64,000 bases of DNA. Origin: Porphyra umbilicalis (Eukaryota; Rhodophyta; Bangiophyceae; Bangiales; Bangiaceae). A model generated the notes under the pieces. The model ran no database searches and was not told the origin of the DNA. It worked only from the letters and a program-made list of their open reading frames with translations. Below, one piece after another: positions 42,682 to 55,069 of the stretch; position 1 is the stretch's first letter, and every line of letters begins with the position of its first letter. Position numbers and translations under genes: made by a program. The stretch spans positions 248,001 to 312,000 of the forward strand of contig KV918789.1 of the NCBI GenBank assembly GCA_002049455.2, given 5' to 3'.

Positions 42682-44328
42682 CTAGACGTTTTTCAAGTCG
42701 TCCACGGCGTCGGCCGGATGCTCGACCTCGTCTTCCTCGACGTTACCGTCGGCAAGGGCATGAACGCTGATAGGCGGTTGCCGACGCCCGCGAGGGCAAT
42801 AAGGCTCGGCACACTGTGCGGCGAAGTGCCCCGGCTTGTTACAGTTGTAACAGATGTCAGCCCGATTGGCTTGAGGGGCGGCGGCCCGAGGGGACGGCGG
42901 GGTGCGAACCGGTGTGAACGGTCGTTCCGTCGTCGTCCGCTGGTCTTGTGTCGCGTAAGCGACTTTGATCGCCGTTGGGCGGGTAATCTTGAGTTGCAAA
43001 CGCAACTTGTTGGTGCCGTCCCAGTACATCTGGGCGGTGGCGACCGTCTCGGACAGGGTTCGGTCGGGGAACTGGTCGTTCAGTACCCGGACGTGCGCTT
43101 GCACAAGGTACGAAAGACCAGTGATGAAGACGTCCTTAATGTCTTGAATGTCGAACAAACCGTTCAGGAGGTCGCATTGCGTTTCCACGCGATGACCAAA
43201 GGCCGTGGGCGCCTCGTTGTCTTGTTGCTTCATCGTAATGATGTCATGATAGGCGTTAGCCATGGTTGCGTGTGTCGCATACTTCGAAAGAAGCCAGTTG
43301 ACGGCATCTCCGTAGGTACGGATGGCGTAACGCTTACGTCCGAGGGTGCTGTTAAGCGCGCCGGAGAAGGCCATCTTGGCGTTGCCGGCTAGTCGAAAGA
43401 CCATAAGCGGAAGGGCTTGACCGTGCGTCAGCCCAGCCGCGTCGCACGCGCGGCGAAAGGTCGTCAAGAACGTGAAGATGCCCAAGGGGAGGGCTCCCGT
43501 GAATGGCTGTTGCCCATGGAACGCTCCGTCCAAACGTTAGATGAGACGGTGCGAACGCTGTGCCTCTTTAGGCGTATACGTCAGTTGACGGCGGATCGGG
43601 AAGTACGTCCTGTAGTCCAGGAGTGTCTTGAAGCGGCTATTAGCCGGGCGGATCACCTTGATCCTATCGGCTTTTTCAAGTCGCTCCTTCCGTTTGGTGG
43701 GGGGCGTGGGGCGCTTGCGCGCGGCCGCGTCCGACTCGCTCGAGCTTTTGCTCGGCGAGGACCCACTTTGGGGCGACGGCGGGTGTGGGGGCCCGTGGCC
43801 ATCGTCCGAAGAGGACGTGTCCGTCGCGTTGGGGTTGTCGTCGTCTGACGACGTCGGGCTTGACCCAGACGCGGAATCGTCGGAAGATGAGGAAAGCGCG
43901 GCGTTAGCCGGAGCGTCCTTGCGGACGGACTTGTCCTTGATCACCTTGTTCGTCTTCTTGACGTCCTTGGTCTTGTCGCCCGACTGGCGGCGAGACTTAG
44001 CCACACGGCGTTCCTCCTCATGGGAGTCGACCTTGCGCAGGGCCTCGACGTCGTCGACCAACTTGTCATTGGCTCGCGCCAGAGACTCGTTAGTCTGTTC
44101 TTGGGCCGTTAGGCGTCGCTGAAGTGCTTCAACGTCCGCCTTCAGGCTCTCCACCACCTGCATCTGCCCAGAGGCGGCTTGATCCGCAGGGATGGGAGGA
44201 GTTGGAGCACCGTCCGTTGGGGCGTCGGAGGCGGCAGGAGTGCCTTGTCCCCCGCCCGGCGGCCGGTAGCCAGATGGCAACTTGCCGTCTCTGGCTTGCC
44301 GAGTGCCGCCGGTACCACCAGTAGACAT
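42682..44328 (-). pseudogene. gag: Gypsy element 2 gag, one nonsense codon
   Basis: ATG at 44,328 (MSTGGTGGTRQARDGKLP). Coiled-coil and acidic Ser/Asp segments are followed by a capsid-like region and an intact CCHC knuckle, CYNCNKPGHFAAQC. TAA at 43,537-43,539 replaces a Lys codon of element 1. The natural stop is near 42,682, with pol in the -1 frame after GAAAAAC. Confidence 0.88.
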
Positions 44329-44558
44329 ACTGGGACCTGAACAAAGTGTTCCGACTTGGCTTACGCCCTGCGCGCCAACGTCGGAGATCTCAACCGTGAT
44401 GCCCCTGGCACCACGCCCACAAGTCGATGGCTTACGCCCCGCGCGCCAAGCGACCGTATCGACACCGTCACAATGCCACGAGGCAGCGAGAAAGTTCTCG
44501 GGGACACCGTGCCGCGAGGCACGATGAAGGCGAGGGTATCCCCTGCTGCTCCACCAAA
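44329..44558 (-). promoter_or_regulatory. Gypsy 2 leader and primer-binding site
   Basis: The primer-binding site TGGTGGAGCAGCAGGGGA lies at 44,556-44,539. The 22-bp leader direct repeat occurs at 44,357-44,378 and 44,428-44,449, 71 bp apart as in element 1. Confidence 0.6.
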
Positions 44559-44952
44559 TGTGGTATTAATAACGTTAGTTCAATTACCAGTGTACTGAGA
44601 CCGACCGTAGCCAAGCAATAAAGCGAGTTCTATCGCCGTCGCGGCGAGGAAGAAGACCTTTTGTTGAAGGGCATCCGATGGGGAGCCGGGTGGTGCCCAC
44701 GACGGCGACCCCGGACCCACGGTGGTTTAATACAAACAACGGCACTGGTCGATCGACCATCCGATCAAGCGATCGTAATGAGTGCCGGCAGACAGATAAG
44801 ACAGGCAAGCAAACAAGCAAATAAAAAATAAACAATGCGGAAGTAACCCCCCAAAGGGCGTGCCACAAGCCGAGTCACACACATCCGTGGATTCGGCCAG
44901 TCAAGGGGGCTACTCATGGCTAATTGCCAATTGGTAGCAGAGATATGCTACA
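44559..44952 (-). repeat. Gypsy element 2, 5' LTR
   Basis: 394 bp, nearly identical to 35,982-36,375; bounded by the CACTT duplication at 44,953-44,957. Confidence 0.95.
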
Positions 44953-44957
44953 CACTT

Positions 44958-45410
44958 GCAATTCAGCATGCCACACGTTGCGACTCTAGATTTCCCAATT
45001 GGAAGATGGGATCGACGTTGCAGGGTTTGCTGTTGGGCTCCATCCGATATCCTTGACATTTTGAGACACTGGCTCAGGCAGGCTGCGGTTGCCATCCTGG
45101 TCACCACGCCCCCCGCAACGACTCTGAAGAGGGCTATGCGGAGCCTGGCCTGAGAATCTATTGGGCACCTGGTGTCCGTGGCAATGGCTTCCTCCCCTCC
45201 GAAGTAAAAAATCTGCTGTCTTGCGTCTGGGAAGACAGCGCTGTGGTATCAATGGTGAGTGAGCCGGAGCGGTGTGGAAGGAGACCATCGTCCGCCGCCA
45301 CCGCCATGCGAGCGAACGAGGGAGGTGGCGGATGTGATCGTCGGGGGGGATTCGTTAGCGTCTGCGGCGGTGCTGTTAGTGTCGTCGCTGGCTGTGGCCC
45401 GCGGCAACCG
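44958..45410 (-). other. Host sequence between two insertions; possible exon
   Basis: The minus-strand frame that joins the NAM/Myb-like fragment across gypsy 2 stays open from 44,958 to about 45,250, where an in-frame TGA precedes a possible splice acceptor (ACCACAG, ending about 45,243). Its translation, with segments such as ARQQIFYFGGEEAIATD, was not recognised. Another minus frame (45,158-45,475) is also open. The copia array begins at 45,416. Confidence 0.3.
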
Positions 45411-45415
45411 AGACG

Positions 45416-45962
45416 TGTTGAAACGTCATGCTCAACGCCGCTGTCAGCCCTCCTGCTGTAAAAAGCAAAATTCAAGAAACCAGGTATCGACAGGGTTCGA
45501 ACCCCCGACTCCCGGACGCGACCCGAAGGTCACGCCTAATGAGAGTGGGTGCCTTACTTCCCACTAGGCTACCCATGCGACTTCCTCGCGGTTTGATGAC
45601 CGCTGGTGCATTCGACATTTGTACCCGTGCGATTTTGAGTGAACATTTTGCGATTTTACATTTTTTGTTCTTGCGCTTCTGATGCTTTGATTTGCGTGGG
45701 CTTTGCTTTGATCCCTGATCCTTTGATTTGGTGAGCGTTTTGATTTAGAGTGTGGGCGGGCGCGTGCGCGGGCGAGCTGCTTGGGCTGCGTGGTGGGCTT
45801 GAGTGCTCCGACTTGGACTACTTGAGGAGTGCCCTTGATGGGAAGAGGGGCGCTTTGGAGAGACAACCAACAAAAGCACGTTCGCACACATACACAAAAG
45901 CTCAAGCCACTCAAACACTTCACCGTGGTCCCCCCAACCCCTATCCCCACTGCGATTCAACA
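45416..45962 (+). repeat. Copia array LTR1
   Basis: 547 bp, TGTTGAAACG to TTCAACA. Private differences from LTR2/3 include GAAACG for GGAACG and TTTGATGACC for TTTGGTGACC. The last ~100 bp resemble the nested copia LTR; the remainder does not. Confidence 0.95.
45485..45582 (-). ncRNA. tRNA-like cassette in the LTR (Pol III A and B boxes)
   Basis: On the minus strand, TAGCCTAGTGGG (45,571-45,560) matches the A-box consensus TRGCNNAGYNGG and GGTTCGAACC (45,503-45,494) matches the B box GGTTCGANNCC. A D-arm-like stem GCCT...AGGC surrounds the A box. CGTGACC-TTCG-GGTCGCG forms a 7-bp hairpin between the boxes, where a long variable arm would lie. Acceptor and anticodon stems do not pair well, so it is not a functional tRNA. 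The same cassette is in LTR2, LTR3 and LTR4 (add 4,827, 9,654 and 14,481). Confidence 0.5.
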
Positions 45963-46126
45963 GGTTCTGGGCCCAGAGCCGGGGCTGTGACAAGAGCAAG
46001 GCGTGTCGGCTGGGGTCGCGGCGGTCGCGGCAAGTGCGAAGAGGACGAGGTCAAGGTGGTTCAAAGACGTGACGGTCAAGGCGCAAGGCTCGGCAAGATC
46101 GGGACGCGCTACGACAAGCAGGCATC
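45963..46126 (+). promoter_or_regulatory. Copia leader / primer-binding region
   Basis: The LTR is followed at once by GGTTCTGGGCCCAGAGC, identical in the nested copia, so this is the likely primer-binding region; the primer tRNA was not identified. The 164-bp leader is repeated at 50,790-50,953 and 55,617-55,780. Confidence 0.5.
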
Positions 46127-49100
46127 ATGGACGGAGGCGCTGCCGGCATGGGCGGCATCAAGATTGACAAGTTGACGGAGACGAACTTCCACGAGTGGCG
46201 CCAGCGGATCAAGATGATCCTGGCGCTGCGCGATCTGGAAGACATGCTTGACGAAGACGGCAAGCCGACGGACGCGGAGGACCGCGAGTTGGCGGTGTGG
46301 AAGCGTCGAGACACGAAGGCGAGCGCCATCATCGGGCTCACCCTTGGGTCCGAGCAGCTGGAGCACGTGTCGGGGTGCAAGACGACGGCGGAAATGTGGT
46401 CGACCCTGCAAGGCGTCTTCCAGCGCAATAGTTTGATGAACAAGATGAAGGCGCGACGCGAATTCTACATTGTCGCGATGAACGTCGGCGAGGGCATGCT
46501 GGGCTATATCAACCGCGTGCGCAACCTCAGCGAGAACCTCAAGGCCATGGGCGGCGAGGTGACGGAGATGGATGTCGCCATGGGCGTTCTCAACAGGCTG
46601 ACGTCAAAGTATGAGAGCCTGCTGGTGGCTCTAGACGCCAAGGGTGAGGACGAGCTAAGCCTCGATTTTGTCAAGAGCCGCTTGCTTCAGGAGGAGCGGC
46701 GTCAGGCGGACAAGTCACCGGCGATCAAGCGCATTGGTGACATGGCACTCGTCGGCGCCAACTATCGAGGTCAAGGCCGCCGTGGTGACCTTTCCACGAT
46801 CGAGTGCTACTACTGCCACAAGTTTGGGCACATCGCTCATGATTGCCCAGAGCTCAAGGCCAAGAAGCAGAGACTATACAAGGTGGCCGCGATTGCGGCT
46901 GATGACGGTAGCGACAGCGACGACGCCATCTGTCTCGTTGGCAACGCGGATGACAACGATGACACTTCCAAGTCGTGGCTTGTCGACTCTGCGGCGTCTG
47001 CACACATGTGCTGGATGCGTGCGTGCTTCGATGACTACAAGACGACCACGGGACGGAGCGTCACGATGGGTGACAAGGGGTCCGTGGCAACGGCGGGCGT
47101 CGGAACCGTCGTCCTCAATGTCATCGTTCAAGGCAAGACGCGAGAGATCAAGTTGGAGGAGGTGCTCCATGTTCCCACTATGGGCTTCAACCTCATGTCG
47201 GTCGGCATGATGGAGGAACGCGGTGTGGAAGTGTCTTACAAGCGCGATATGTCCATCATCAAGATGAACGAGAAGATTGCTGCGTGTGGCACGCGTAAGA
47301 ACGGGCTCTACCACCTGGACATGGCCCCACTGTCAAATGTTGCTGCGGTGGCCTCTCTGCATCTATGGCATGAGCGTCTTGGCCACGTGAGCGTGGCCGG
47401 CGTCAAGAGGATGATCAAGAACAAGGACGTAGACGGACTCAAGTGCACTTCCATGGTGGTCAAGGACATCTGCGAGCCGTGCGTGTACGGCAAGGCGGCA
47501 ATGACGCCTATGCCTAGCGCAAGAGGCTTGCGTGTGACCAAACGGCTCCAGCTCGTGCACTCGGACCTCGGTGGACCTATGTCAGAACCCTCTCGTGGCG
47601 GAGCGCTCTACTTCGGCACGTTCACCGACGACTTCTCCCGCTGGACGGACGTGGTCTTCTTGCAAAAGAAGAGCGATCTTCTCGCGGAGTACAAGAAGTG
47701 GCTGACCAAGGCACAGCTGCACACCGGCAACAAACTCAAGGTGCTCCGGTCCGACAACGGCGGCGAGTACGTGTTGTCCGCATTCAAGGCACTTCACGAT
47801 GAGAACGGCACGACGCACGAGACGACGGTGCCCGACACGCCGCAGCAGAACGGGGTTGCTGAGCGACTCAACCGAGTTCTCGTGGAGATGGCTCGCACCA
47901 TGATGCGACACAAGGACGTCGACCAGGATCTTTGGGCGGATGCCATCAAGACGGCGGTCTACATCAAGAACCGCGTCACCAGCCGTGCGCTTCCCGTAGG
48001 CAAGACGCCTCATGAGCTATGGACCGGGAACAAGCCCGACGTAAGCCACATGCGGGTGTTTGGGTCAACATGCTGGGTGGTACTGCACAAGAGCCACGTC
48101 GATGGCGAGTTCGGAGACAAGGCGGAAAAGGGCATTTTCGTGGGCTATCCCGACGGCAGCAAGGCGTACAAGGTCATCCTCGACGACGGCAAGGTCGTCG
48201 AGGCACGAAGCGTCGTTTTCGCCGAGAACAACTCAAGCAAGGTTGCAGATGTTCCAGAGGACTCACCCGTGGACGAAGTCGTGGAAGGCGAGACGGGCTT
48301 GGATTCCGGCAGCGACGACCAAAACGTCGACGCTGAAGACGACCAAGACGTCTACGCTGAAGATGACTGCGGAGACGACCAGCAAGATGATGGCTCGGAC
48401 AAATCGGCAGACGACAATCAAGGTTCTGCCGGATCTCAAGACACGCTGCGTCGGAGCGGCAGATCGCGGAGGCCGCCGGTTGAGTACTGGCGTCCAGTGA
48501 GCCTCGTTGCTCACGAGGCTCCCATGACGTATGGGCAAGCAGTTCAAGGACAAGAGTCGACCAAATGGCGGGCCGCAATGGACCAGGAGATGGAATCTAT
48601 CCGCAAGAACAAGACATGGCGTTTGACGGATCGCCCGGTCGGCCGACGCGTGCTCAAGGGCAAGTGGGTTGACAAGGTCAAGGAAGAGCTGGACAAGGTC
48701 GGGAACAACACGACGCGGCACAATGCGCGCCTGTGCTTCATCGGCAATCGGCAGATCAAGGGGCTTGACTTCAACGAGACGTTTGCGCCGGTGGCCAAGT
48801 TCACTACCATCCGATGCATCCTGGCGATAACGGCGGCGAACGGGTGGGAGCTGCATCAGATGGACGTCAAGACGGCATTCCTCAACGGCGACCTTGACGA
48901 GGAGGTCTACATGGAGCAGCCAGACGGCTATGTCGATCCGACGTATCCTGACAAGGTGTGTCGTCTCCTTCAAGCGCTGTATGGGCTTAAGCAAGCTCCC
49001 AAGATGTGGTACGCCAAGCTCGACGCCTTCCTCAAGTCGCAAGGGTTTGACAACATCGACCCGGATGCCTGCCTCTACCTCCAGATGGATGACGGTGAGA

Positions 49101-50077
49101 TCATCATCGTCCTGGTGTACGTCGACGATCTTCTTCTGGTCGGGTCGAGCATGGAGGCGATTAACAAAATCAAGAAGGCGCTTTGCAAGCGCTTCGAGAT
49201 GAATGACTTGGGCGAGGCAAAGGTCATCCTCGGGCTAGAGATCAGGCATGACAAGACGTTGGGCACCCTCAAGCTGTCGCAGGGCAAGTACGCGGGACAA
49301 GTGCTCGAGAAGTTCGGTATGGCGGAGTGCAACCCGATCGCGACTCCGTTGGAGGTCGGGCTGCAGCTGGCTAAGTCGAAGAAGAGCGACGAGTCTCTTC
49401 CTTATCGCGAGGCCGTCGGAAGCCTGATGTACATGATGGTCGGGACGCGTCCTGATCTCGCCTTTGCGGTCGGCAAGCTAAGCCGTTTCGTGTCGGGCTA
49501 CGGGAAGGAGCACTGGGCGGCTGTGAAGCGCGTCCTCCGATATGTCAAGGGGTCTGTCGACAAGGGCCTGGTCTACAACAAGTCCGCGTCGGGCATCCTC
49601 CAAGGTTTCAGCGATGCCAACTGGGCAGGTGACTACGAGACGCGGCGGTCTACGACGGGCTTCATGTTTATCTTTGGCGGGGCGGCCGTCAGCTGGGCTT
49701 CGAAGTTGCAGAAGACGGTGGCGCTATCTACCATGGAGGCGGAGTACATGGCTCTTTGCGAGGCCAGCAAGGAAGCTGTTTGGCTCGACAAGCTCATCCA
49801 ACGCGTCACCATGCTCGTGACGCAGTAGGACAACTTGGTTGGGCCGGTTAACATCAAGGTCGACAACAGCGGCTGCATCGACTTCGCCAAGAATCCCGTC
49901 GAGCACAAGCGCACCAAGCACATCAACATTCGCTACCACTTTGTGCGGGATGCGATCACGACGGACAAGGTCATCCTCGAGCACTGCCCAACGGACGAGA
50001 TGGCGGCAGACCGGATGACGAAGGAGCTCGCCAAGGTCAAGCACGACAAGCATGTCAAGACGATGGGCATGTGTTGA
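46127..50077 (+). CDS. Copia gag-pol polyprotein, copy 1, in-frame TAG
   Basis: ATG 46,127; 1,233 codons to TAG 49,826-49,828, then the same frame continues to TGA 50,075-50,077. In order: gag (UBN2 type, residues ~1-210), CCHC knuckle CYYCHKFGHIAHDC (from residue 227), protease Asp287 (LVDSAASAHM), GAG-pre-integrase LWHERLGH...CEPCVYGK, and integrase D480, D543, E579 (35-residue D-to-E spacing). Reverse transcriptase follows (YVDD, Asp1000-1001), then RNase H (FSDANWAGD, STMEAEYMAL). The TAG falls after LVTQ and cuts off DNSGCIDFAKNP...KHINIRYH, a normally conserved RNase H end. All else looks functional. Copies 2 and 3 carry the same TAG. Confidence 0.93.
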
Positions 50078-50097
50078 CTTCAAGTGCGCGCCGTAAA

Positions 50098-50111
50098 TAC
50101 ATCCGGATGTA
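50098..50111. repeat. Perfect 14-bp palindrome after copia gag-pol
   Basis: TACATCCGGATGTA lies 20 bp after the terminal TGA in the 3' untranslated region, followed by ATGTACATTG. Repeated at 54,925-54,938 and 59,752-59,765. Role unknown. Confidence 0.6.
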
Positions 50112-50242
50112 TGTACATTGCTCCTCCAAGACGGCTATGACGGGCGGCATCGGATTTGGGACGTCAAGATTCTAGGCGGACTTACTTCTCAACAAGTACT
50201 TCAAGGGCGGTCAGCTGTCAGGCGGCGTCAAGCAAGGGGGCG

Positions 50243-50789
50243 TGTTGGAACGTCATGCTCAACGCCGCTGTAAGCCCTCCTGCTGTAAAAAGCAAAATTC
50301 AAGAAACCAGGTATCGACAGGGTTCGAACCCCCGACTCCCGGACGCGACCCGAAGGTCACGCCTAATGAGAGTGGGTGCCTTACTTCCCACTAGGCTACC
50401 CATGCGACTTCCTCGCGGTTTGGTGACCGCTGGTGCATTCGACATTTGTACCCGTGCGATTTTGAGTGAACATTTTGCGATTTCACATTTTTTGTTCTTG
50501 CGCCTCTGATGCTTTGACTTGCGTGGGCTTTGCTTTGATCCCTGATCCTTTGATTTGGTGAGCGTTTTGATTTAGAGTGTGGGCGGGCGCGTGCGCGGGC
50601 GAGCTGCTTGGGCTGCGTGGTGGGCTTGAGTGCTCCGACTTGGACTACTTGAGGAGTGCCCTTGATGGGAAGAGGGGCGCTTTGGAGAGACAACCAACAA
50701 AAGCACGTTCGCACACATACACAAAAGCTCAAGCCACTCAAACACTTCACCGTGGTCCCCCCAACCCCTATCCCCACTGCGATTCAACA
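50243..50789 (+). repeat. Copia array LTR2 (shared)
   Basis: 547 bp, apparently identical to LTR3. Preceded by the polypurine tract AAGCAAGGGGGCG. It acts as 3' LTR of copy 1 and 5' LTR of copy 2. tRNA-like boxes near 50,321-50,398. Confidence 0.95.
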
Positions 50790-50953
50790 GGTTCTGGGCC
50801 CAGAGCCGGGGCTGTGACAAGAGCAAGGCGTGTCGGCTGGGGTCGCGGCGGTCGCGGCAAGTGCGAAGAGGACGAGGTCAAGGTGGTTCAAAGACGTGAC
50901 GGTCAAGGCGCAAGGCTCGGCAAGATCGGGACGCGCTACGACAAGCAGGCATC

Positions 50954-53900
50954 ATGGACGGAGGCGCTGCCGGCATGGGCGGCATCAAGATTGACAAGTT
51001 GACGGAGACGAACTTCCACGAGTGGCGCCAGCGGATCAAGATGATCCTGGCGCTGCGCGATCTGGAAGACATGCTTGACGAAGACGGCAAGCCGACGGAC
51101 GCGGAGGACCGCGAGTTGGCGGTGTGGAAGCGTCGAGACACGAAGGCGAGCGCCATCATCGGGCTCACCCTTGGGTCCGAGCAGCTGGAGCACGTGTCGG
51201 GGTGCAAGACGACGGCGGAAATGTGGTCGACCCTGCAAGGCGTCTTCCAGCGCAATAGTTTGATGAACAAGATGAAGGCGCGACGCGAATTCTACATTGT
51301 CGCGATGAACGTCGGCGAGGGCATGCTGGGCTATATCAACCGCGTGCGCAACCTCAGCGAGAACCTCAAGGCCATGGGCGGCGAGGTGACGGAGATGGAT
51401 GTCGCCATGGGCGTTCTCAACAGGCTGACGTCAAAGCATGAGAGCCTGCTGGTGGCTCTAGACGCCGAGGGCGAGGACGAGCTAAGCCTCGATTTTGTCA
51501 AGAGCCGCTTGCTTCAGGAGGAGCGGCGTCAGGCGGACAAGTCACCGGCGATCAAGCGCATTGGTGACATGGCACTCGTCGGCGCCAACTATCGAGGTCA
51601 AGGCCGCCGTGGTGACCTTTCCACGATCGAGTGCTACTACTGCCACAAGTTTGGGCACATCGCTCATGATTGCCCAGAGCTCAAGGCCAAGAAGCAGAGA
51701 CTATACAAGGTGGCCGCGATTGCGGCTGATGACGGTAGCGACAGCGACGACGCCATCTGTCTCGTTGGCAACGCGGATGACAACGATGACACTTCCAAGT
51801 CGTGGCTTGTCGACTCTGCGGCGTCTGCACACATGTGCTGGATGCGTGCGTGCTTCGATGACTACAAGACGACCACGGGACGGAGCGTCACGATGGGTGA
51901 CAAGGGGTCCGTGGCAACGGCGGGCGTCGGAACCGTCGTCCTCAATGTCATCGTTCAAGGCAAGACGCGAGAGATCAAGTTGGAGGAGGTGCTCCATGTT
52001 CCCACTATGGGCTTCAACCTCATGTCGGTCGGCATGATGGAGGAACGCGGTGTGGAAGCGTCTTTCAAGCGCGATATGTCCATCATCAAGATGAACGAGA
52101 AGATTGCTGCGTGTGGCACGCGTAAGAACGGGCTCTACCACCTGGACATGGCCCCACTGTCAAATGTTGCTGCGGTGGCCTCTCTGCATCTATGGCATGA
52201 GCGTCTTGGCCACGTGAGCGTGGCCGGCGTCAAGAGGATGATCAAGAACAAGGACGTAGACGGACTCAAGTGCACTTCCATGGTGGTCAAGGACATCTGC
52301 GAGCCGTGCGTGTACGGCAAGGCGGCAATGACGCCTATGCCTAGCGCAAGAGGCTTGCGTGTGACCAAACGGCTCCAGCTCGTGCACTCGGACCTCGGTG
52401 GACCTATGTCAGAACCCTCTCGTGGCGGAGCGCTCTACTTCGGCACGTTCACCGACGACTTCTCCCGCTGGACGGACGTGGTCTTCTTGCAAAAGAAGAG
52501 CGATCTTCTCGCGGTGTACAAGAAGTGGCTGACCAAGGCACAGCTGCACACCGGCAACAAACTCAAGGTGCTCCGGTCCGACAACGGCGGCGAGTACGTG
52601 TTGTCCGCATTCAAGGCACTTCACGATGAGAACGGCACGACGCACGAGACGACGGTGCCCGACACGCCGCAGCAGAACGGGGTTGCTGAGCGACTCAACC
52701 GAGTTCTCGTGGAGATGGCTCGCACCATGATGCGACACAAGGACGTCGACCAGGATCTTTGGGCGGATGCCATCAAGACGGCGGTCTACATCAAGAACCG
52801 CGTCACCAGCCGTGCGCTTCCCGTAGGCAAGACGCCTCATGAGCTATGGACCGGGAACAAGCCCGACGTAAGCCACATGCGGGTGTTTGGGTCAACATGC
52901 TGGGTGGTACTGCACAAGAGCCACGTCGATGGCGAGTTCGGAGACAAGGCGGAAAAGGGCATTTTCGTGGGCTATCCCGACGGCAGCAAGGCGTACAAGG
53001 TCATCCTCGACGACGGCAAGGTCGTCGAGGCACGAAGCGTCGTTTTCGCCGAGAACAACTCAAGCAAGGTTGCAGATGTTCCAGAGGACTCACCCGTGGA
53101 CGAAGTCGTGGAAGGCGAGACGGGCTTGGATTCCGGCAGCGACGACCAAAACGTCGACGCTGAAGACGACCAAGACGTCTACGCTGAAGATGACTGCGGA
53201 GACGACCAGCAAGATGATGGCTCGGACAAATCGGCAGACGACAATCAAGGTTCTGCCGGATCTCAAGACACGCTGCGTCGGAGCGGCAGATCGCGGAGGC
53301 CGCCGGTTGAGTACTGGCGTCCAGTGAGCCTCGTTGCTCACGAGGCTCCCATGACGTATGGGCAAGCAGTTCAAGGACAAGAGTCGACCAAATGGCGGGC
53401 CGCAATGGACCAGGAGATGGAATCTATCCGCAAGAACAAGACATGGCGTTTGACGGATCGCCCGGTCGGCCGACGCGTGCTCAAGGGCAAGTGGGTTGAC
53501 AAGGTCAAGGAAGAGCTGGACAAGGTCGGGAACAACACGACGCGGCACAATGCGCGCCTGTGCTTCATCGGCAATCGGCAGATCAAGGGGCTTGACTTCA
53601 ACGAGACGTTTGCGCCGGTGGCCAAGTTCACTACCATCCGATGCATCCTGGCGATAACGGCGGCGAACGGGTGGGAGCTGCATCAGATGGACGTCAAGAC
53701 GGCATTCCTCAACGGCGACCTTGACGAGGAGGTCTACATGGAGCAGCCAGACGGCTATGTCGATCCGACGTATCCTGACAAGGTGTGTCGTCTCCTTCAA
53801 GCGCTGTATGGGCTTAAGCAAGCTCCCAAGATGTGGTACGCCAAGCTCGACGCGTTCCTCAAGTCGCAAGGGTTTGACAACATCGACCCGGATGCCTGCC

Positions 53901-54904
53901 TCTACCTCCAGATGGATGACGGTGAGATCATCATCGTCCTGGTGTACGTCGACGATCTTCTTCTGGTCGGGTCGAGCATGGAGGCGATTAACAAAATCAA
54001 GAAGGCGCTTTGCAAGCGCTTCGAGATGAATGACTTGGGCGAGGCAAAGGTCATCCTCGGGCTAGAGATCAGGCATGACAAGACGTTGGGCACCCTCAAG
54101 CTGTCGCAGGGCAAGTACGCGGGACAAGTGCTCGAGAAGTTCGGTATGGCGGAGTGCAACCCGACCGCGACTCCGTTGGAGGTCGGGCTGCAGCTGGCTA
54201 AGTCGAAGAAGAGCGACGAGTCTCTTCCTTATCGCGAGGCCGTCGGAAGCCTGATGTACATGATGGTCGGGACGCGTCCTGATCTCGCCTTTGCGGTCGG
54301 CAAGCTAAGCCGTTTCGTGTCGGGCTACGGGAAGGAGCACTGGGCGGCTGTGAAGCGCGTCCTCCGATATGTCAAGGGGTCTGTCGACAAGGGCCTGGTC
54401 TACAACAAGTCCGCGTCGGGCATCCTCCAAGGTTTCAGCGATGCCAACTGGGCAGGTGACTACGAGACGCGGCGGTCTACGACGGGCTTCATGTTTATCT
54501 TTGGCGGGGCGGCCGTCAGCTGGGCTTCGAAGTTGCAGAAGACGGTGGCGCTATCTACCATGGAGGCGGAGTACATGGCTCTTTGCGAGGCCAGCAAGGA
54601 AGCTGTTTGGCTCGACAAGCTCATCCAACGCGTCACCATGCTCGTGACGCAGTAGGACAACTTGGTTGGGCCGGTTAACATCAAGGTCGACAACAGCGGC
54701 TGCATCGACTTCGCCAAGAATCCCGTCGAGCACAAGCGCACCAAGCACATCAACATTCGCTACCACTTTGTGCGGGATGCGATCACGACGGACAAGGTCA
54801 TCCTCGAGCACTGCCCAACGGACGAGATGGCGGCAGACCGGATGACGAAGGAGCTCGCCAAGGTCAAGCACGACAAGCATGTCAAGACGATGGGCATGTG
54901 TTGA
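50954..54904 (+). CDS. Copia gag-pol polyprotein, copy 2, in-frame TAG
   Basis: Same architecture and length as copy 1; TAG at 54,653-54,655, final stop 54,902-54,904. Scattered substitutions distinguish it: His for Tyr in TSKHESLL, Glu for Lys in DAEGEDE, Val for Glu in LLAVYKKW, and Thr for Ile in ECNPTATP (shared with copy 3). Confidence 0.93.
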
Positions 54905-55069
54905 CTTCAAGTGCGCGCCGTAAATACATCCGGATGTATGTACATTGCTCCTCCAAGACGGCTATGACGGGCGGCATCGGATTTGGGACGTCAAGATTCT
55001 AGGCGGACTTACTTCTCAACAAGTACTTCAAGGGCGGTCAGCTGTCAGGCGGCGTCAAGCAAGGGGGCG

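Larger units (their letters stand above)
35982..44952 (-). mobile_element. Ty3/gypsy chromovirus, element 2
   Basis: 8,971 bp, LTRs 44,559-44,952 (5') and 35,982-36,375 (3'), target duplication CACTT (35,977-35,981 and 44,953-44,957). Same family as element 1 but without nested insertions. It has one stop in gag and one in pol, and has lost ~1.9 kb including most of the antisense gene. Its LTRs differ at about four positions, so it is younger than element 1. Confidence 0.95.

Noticed and set aside
45485-45582. A functional tRNA gene in the copia LTR
   Set aside because: The A and B boxes are good, but acceptor, anticodon and T stems do not pair properly; reported only as tRNA-like.
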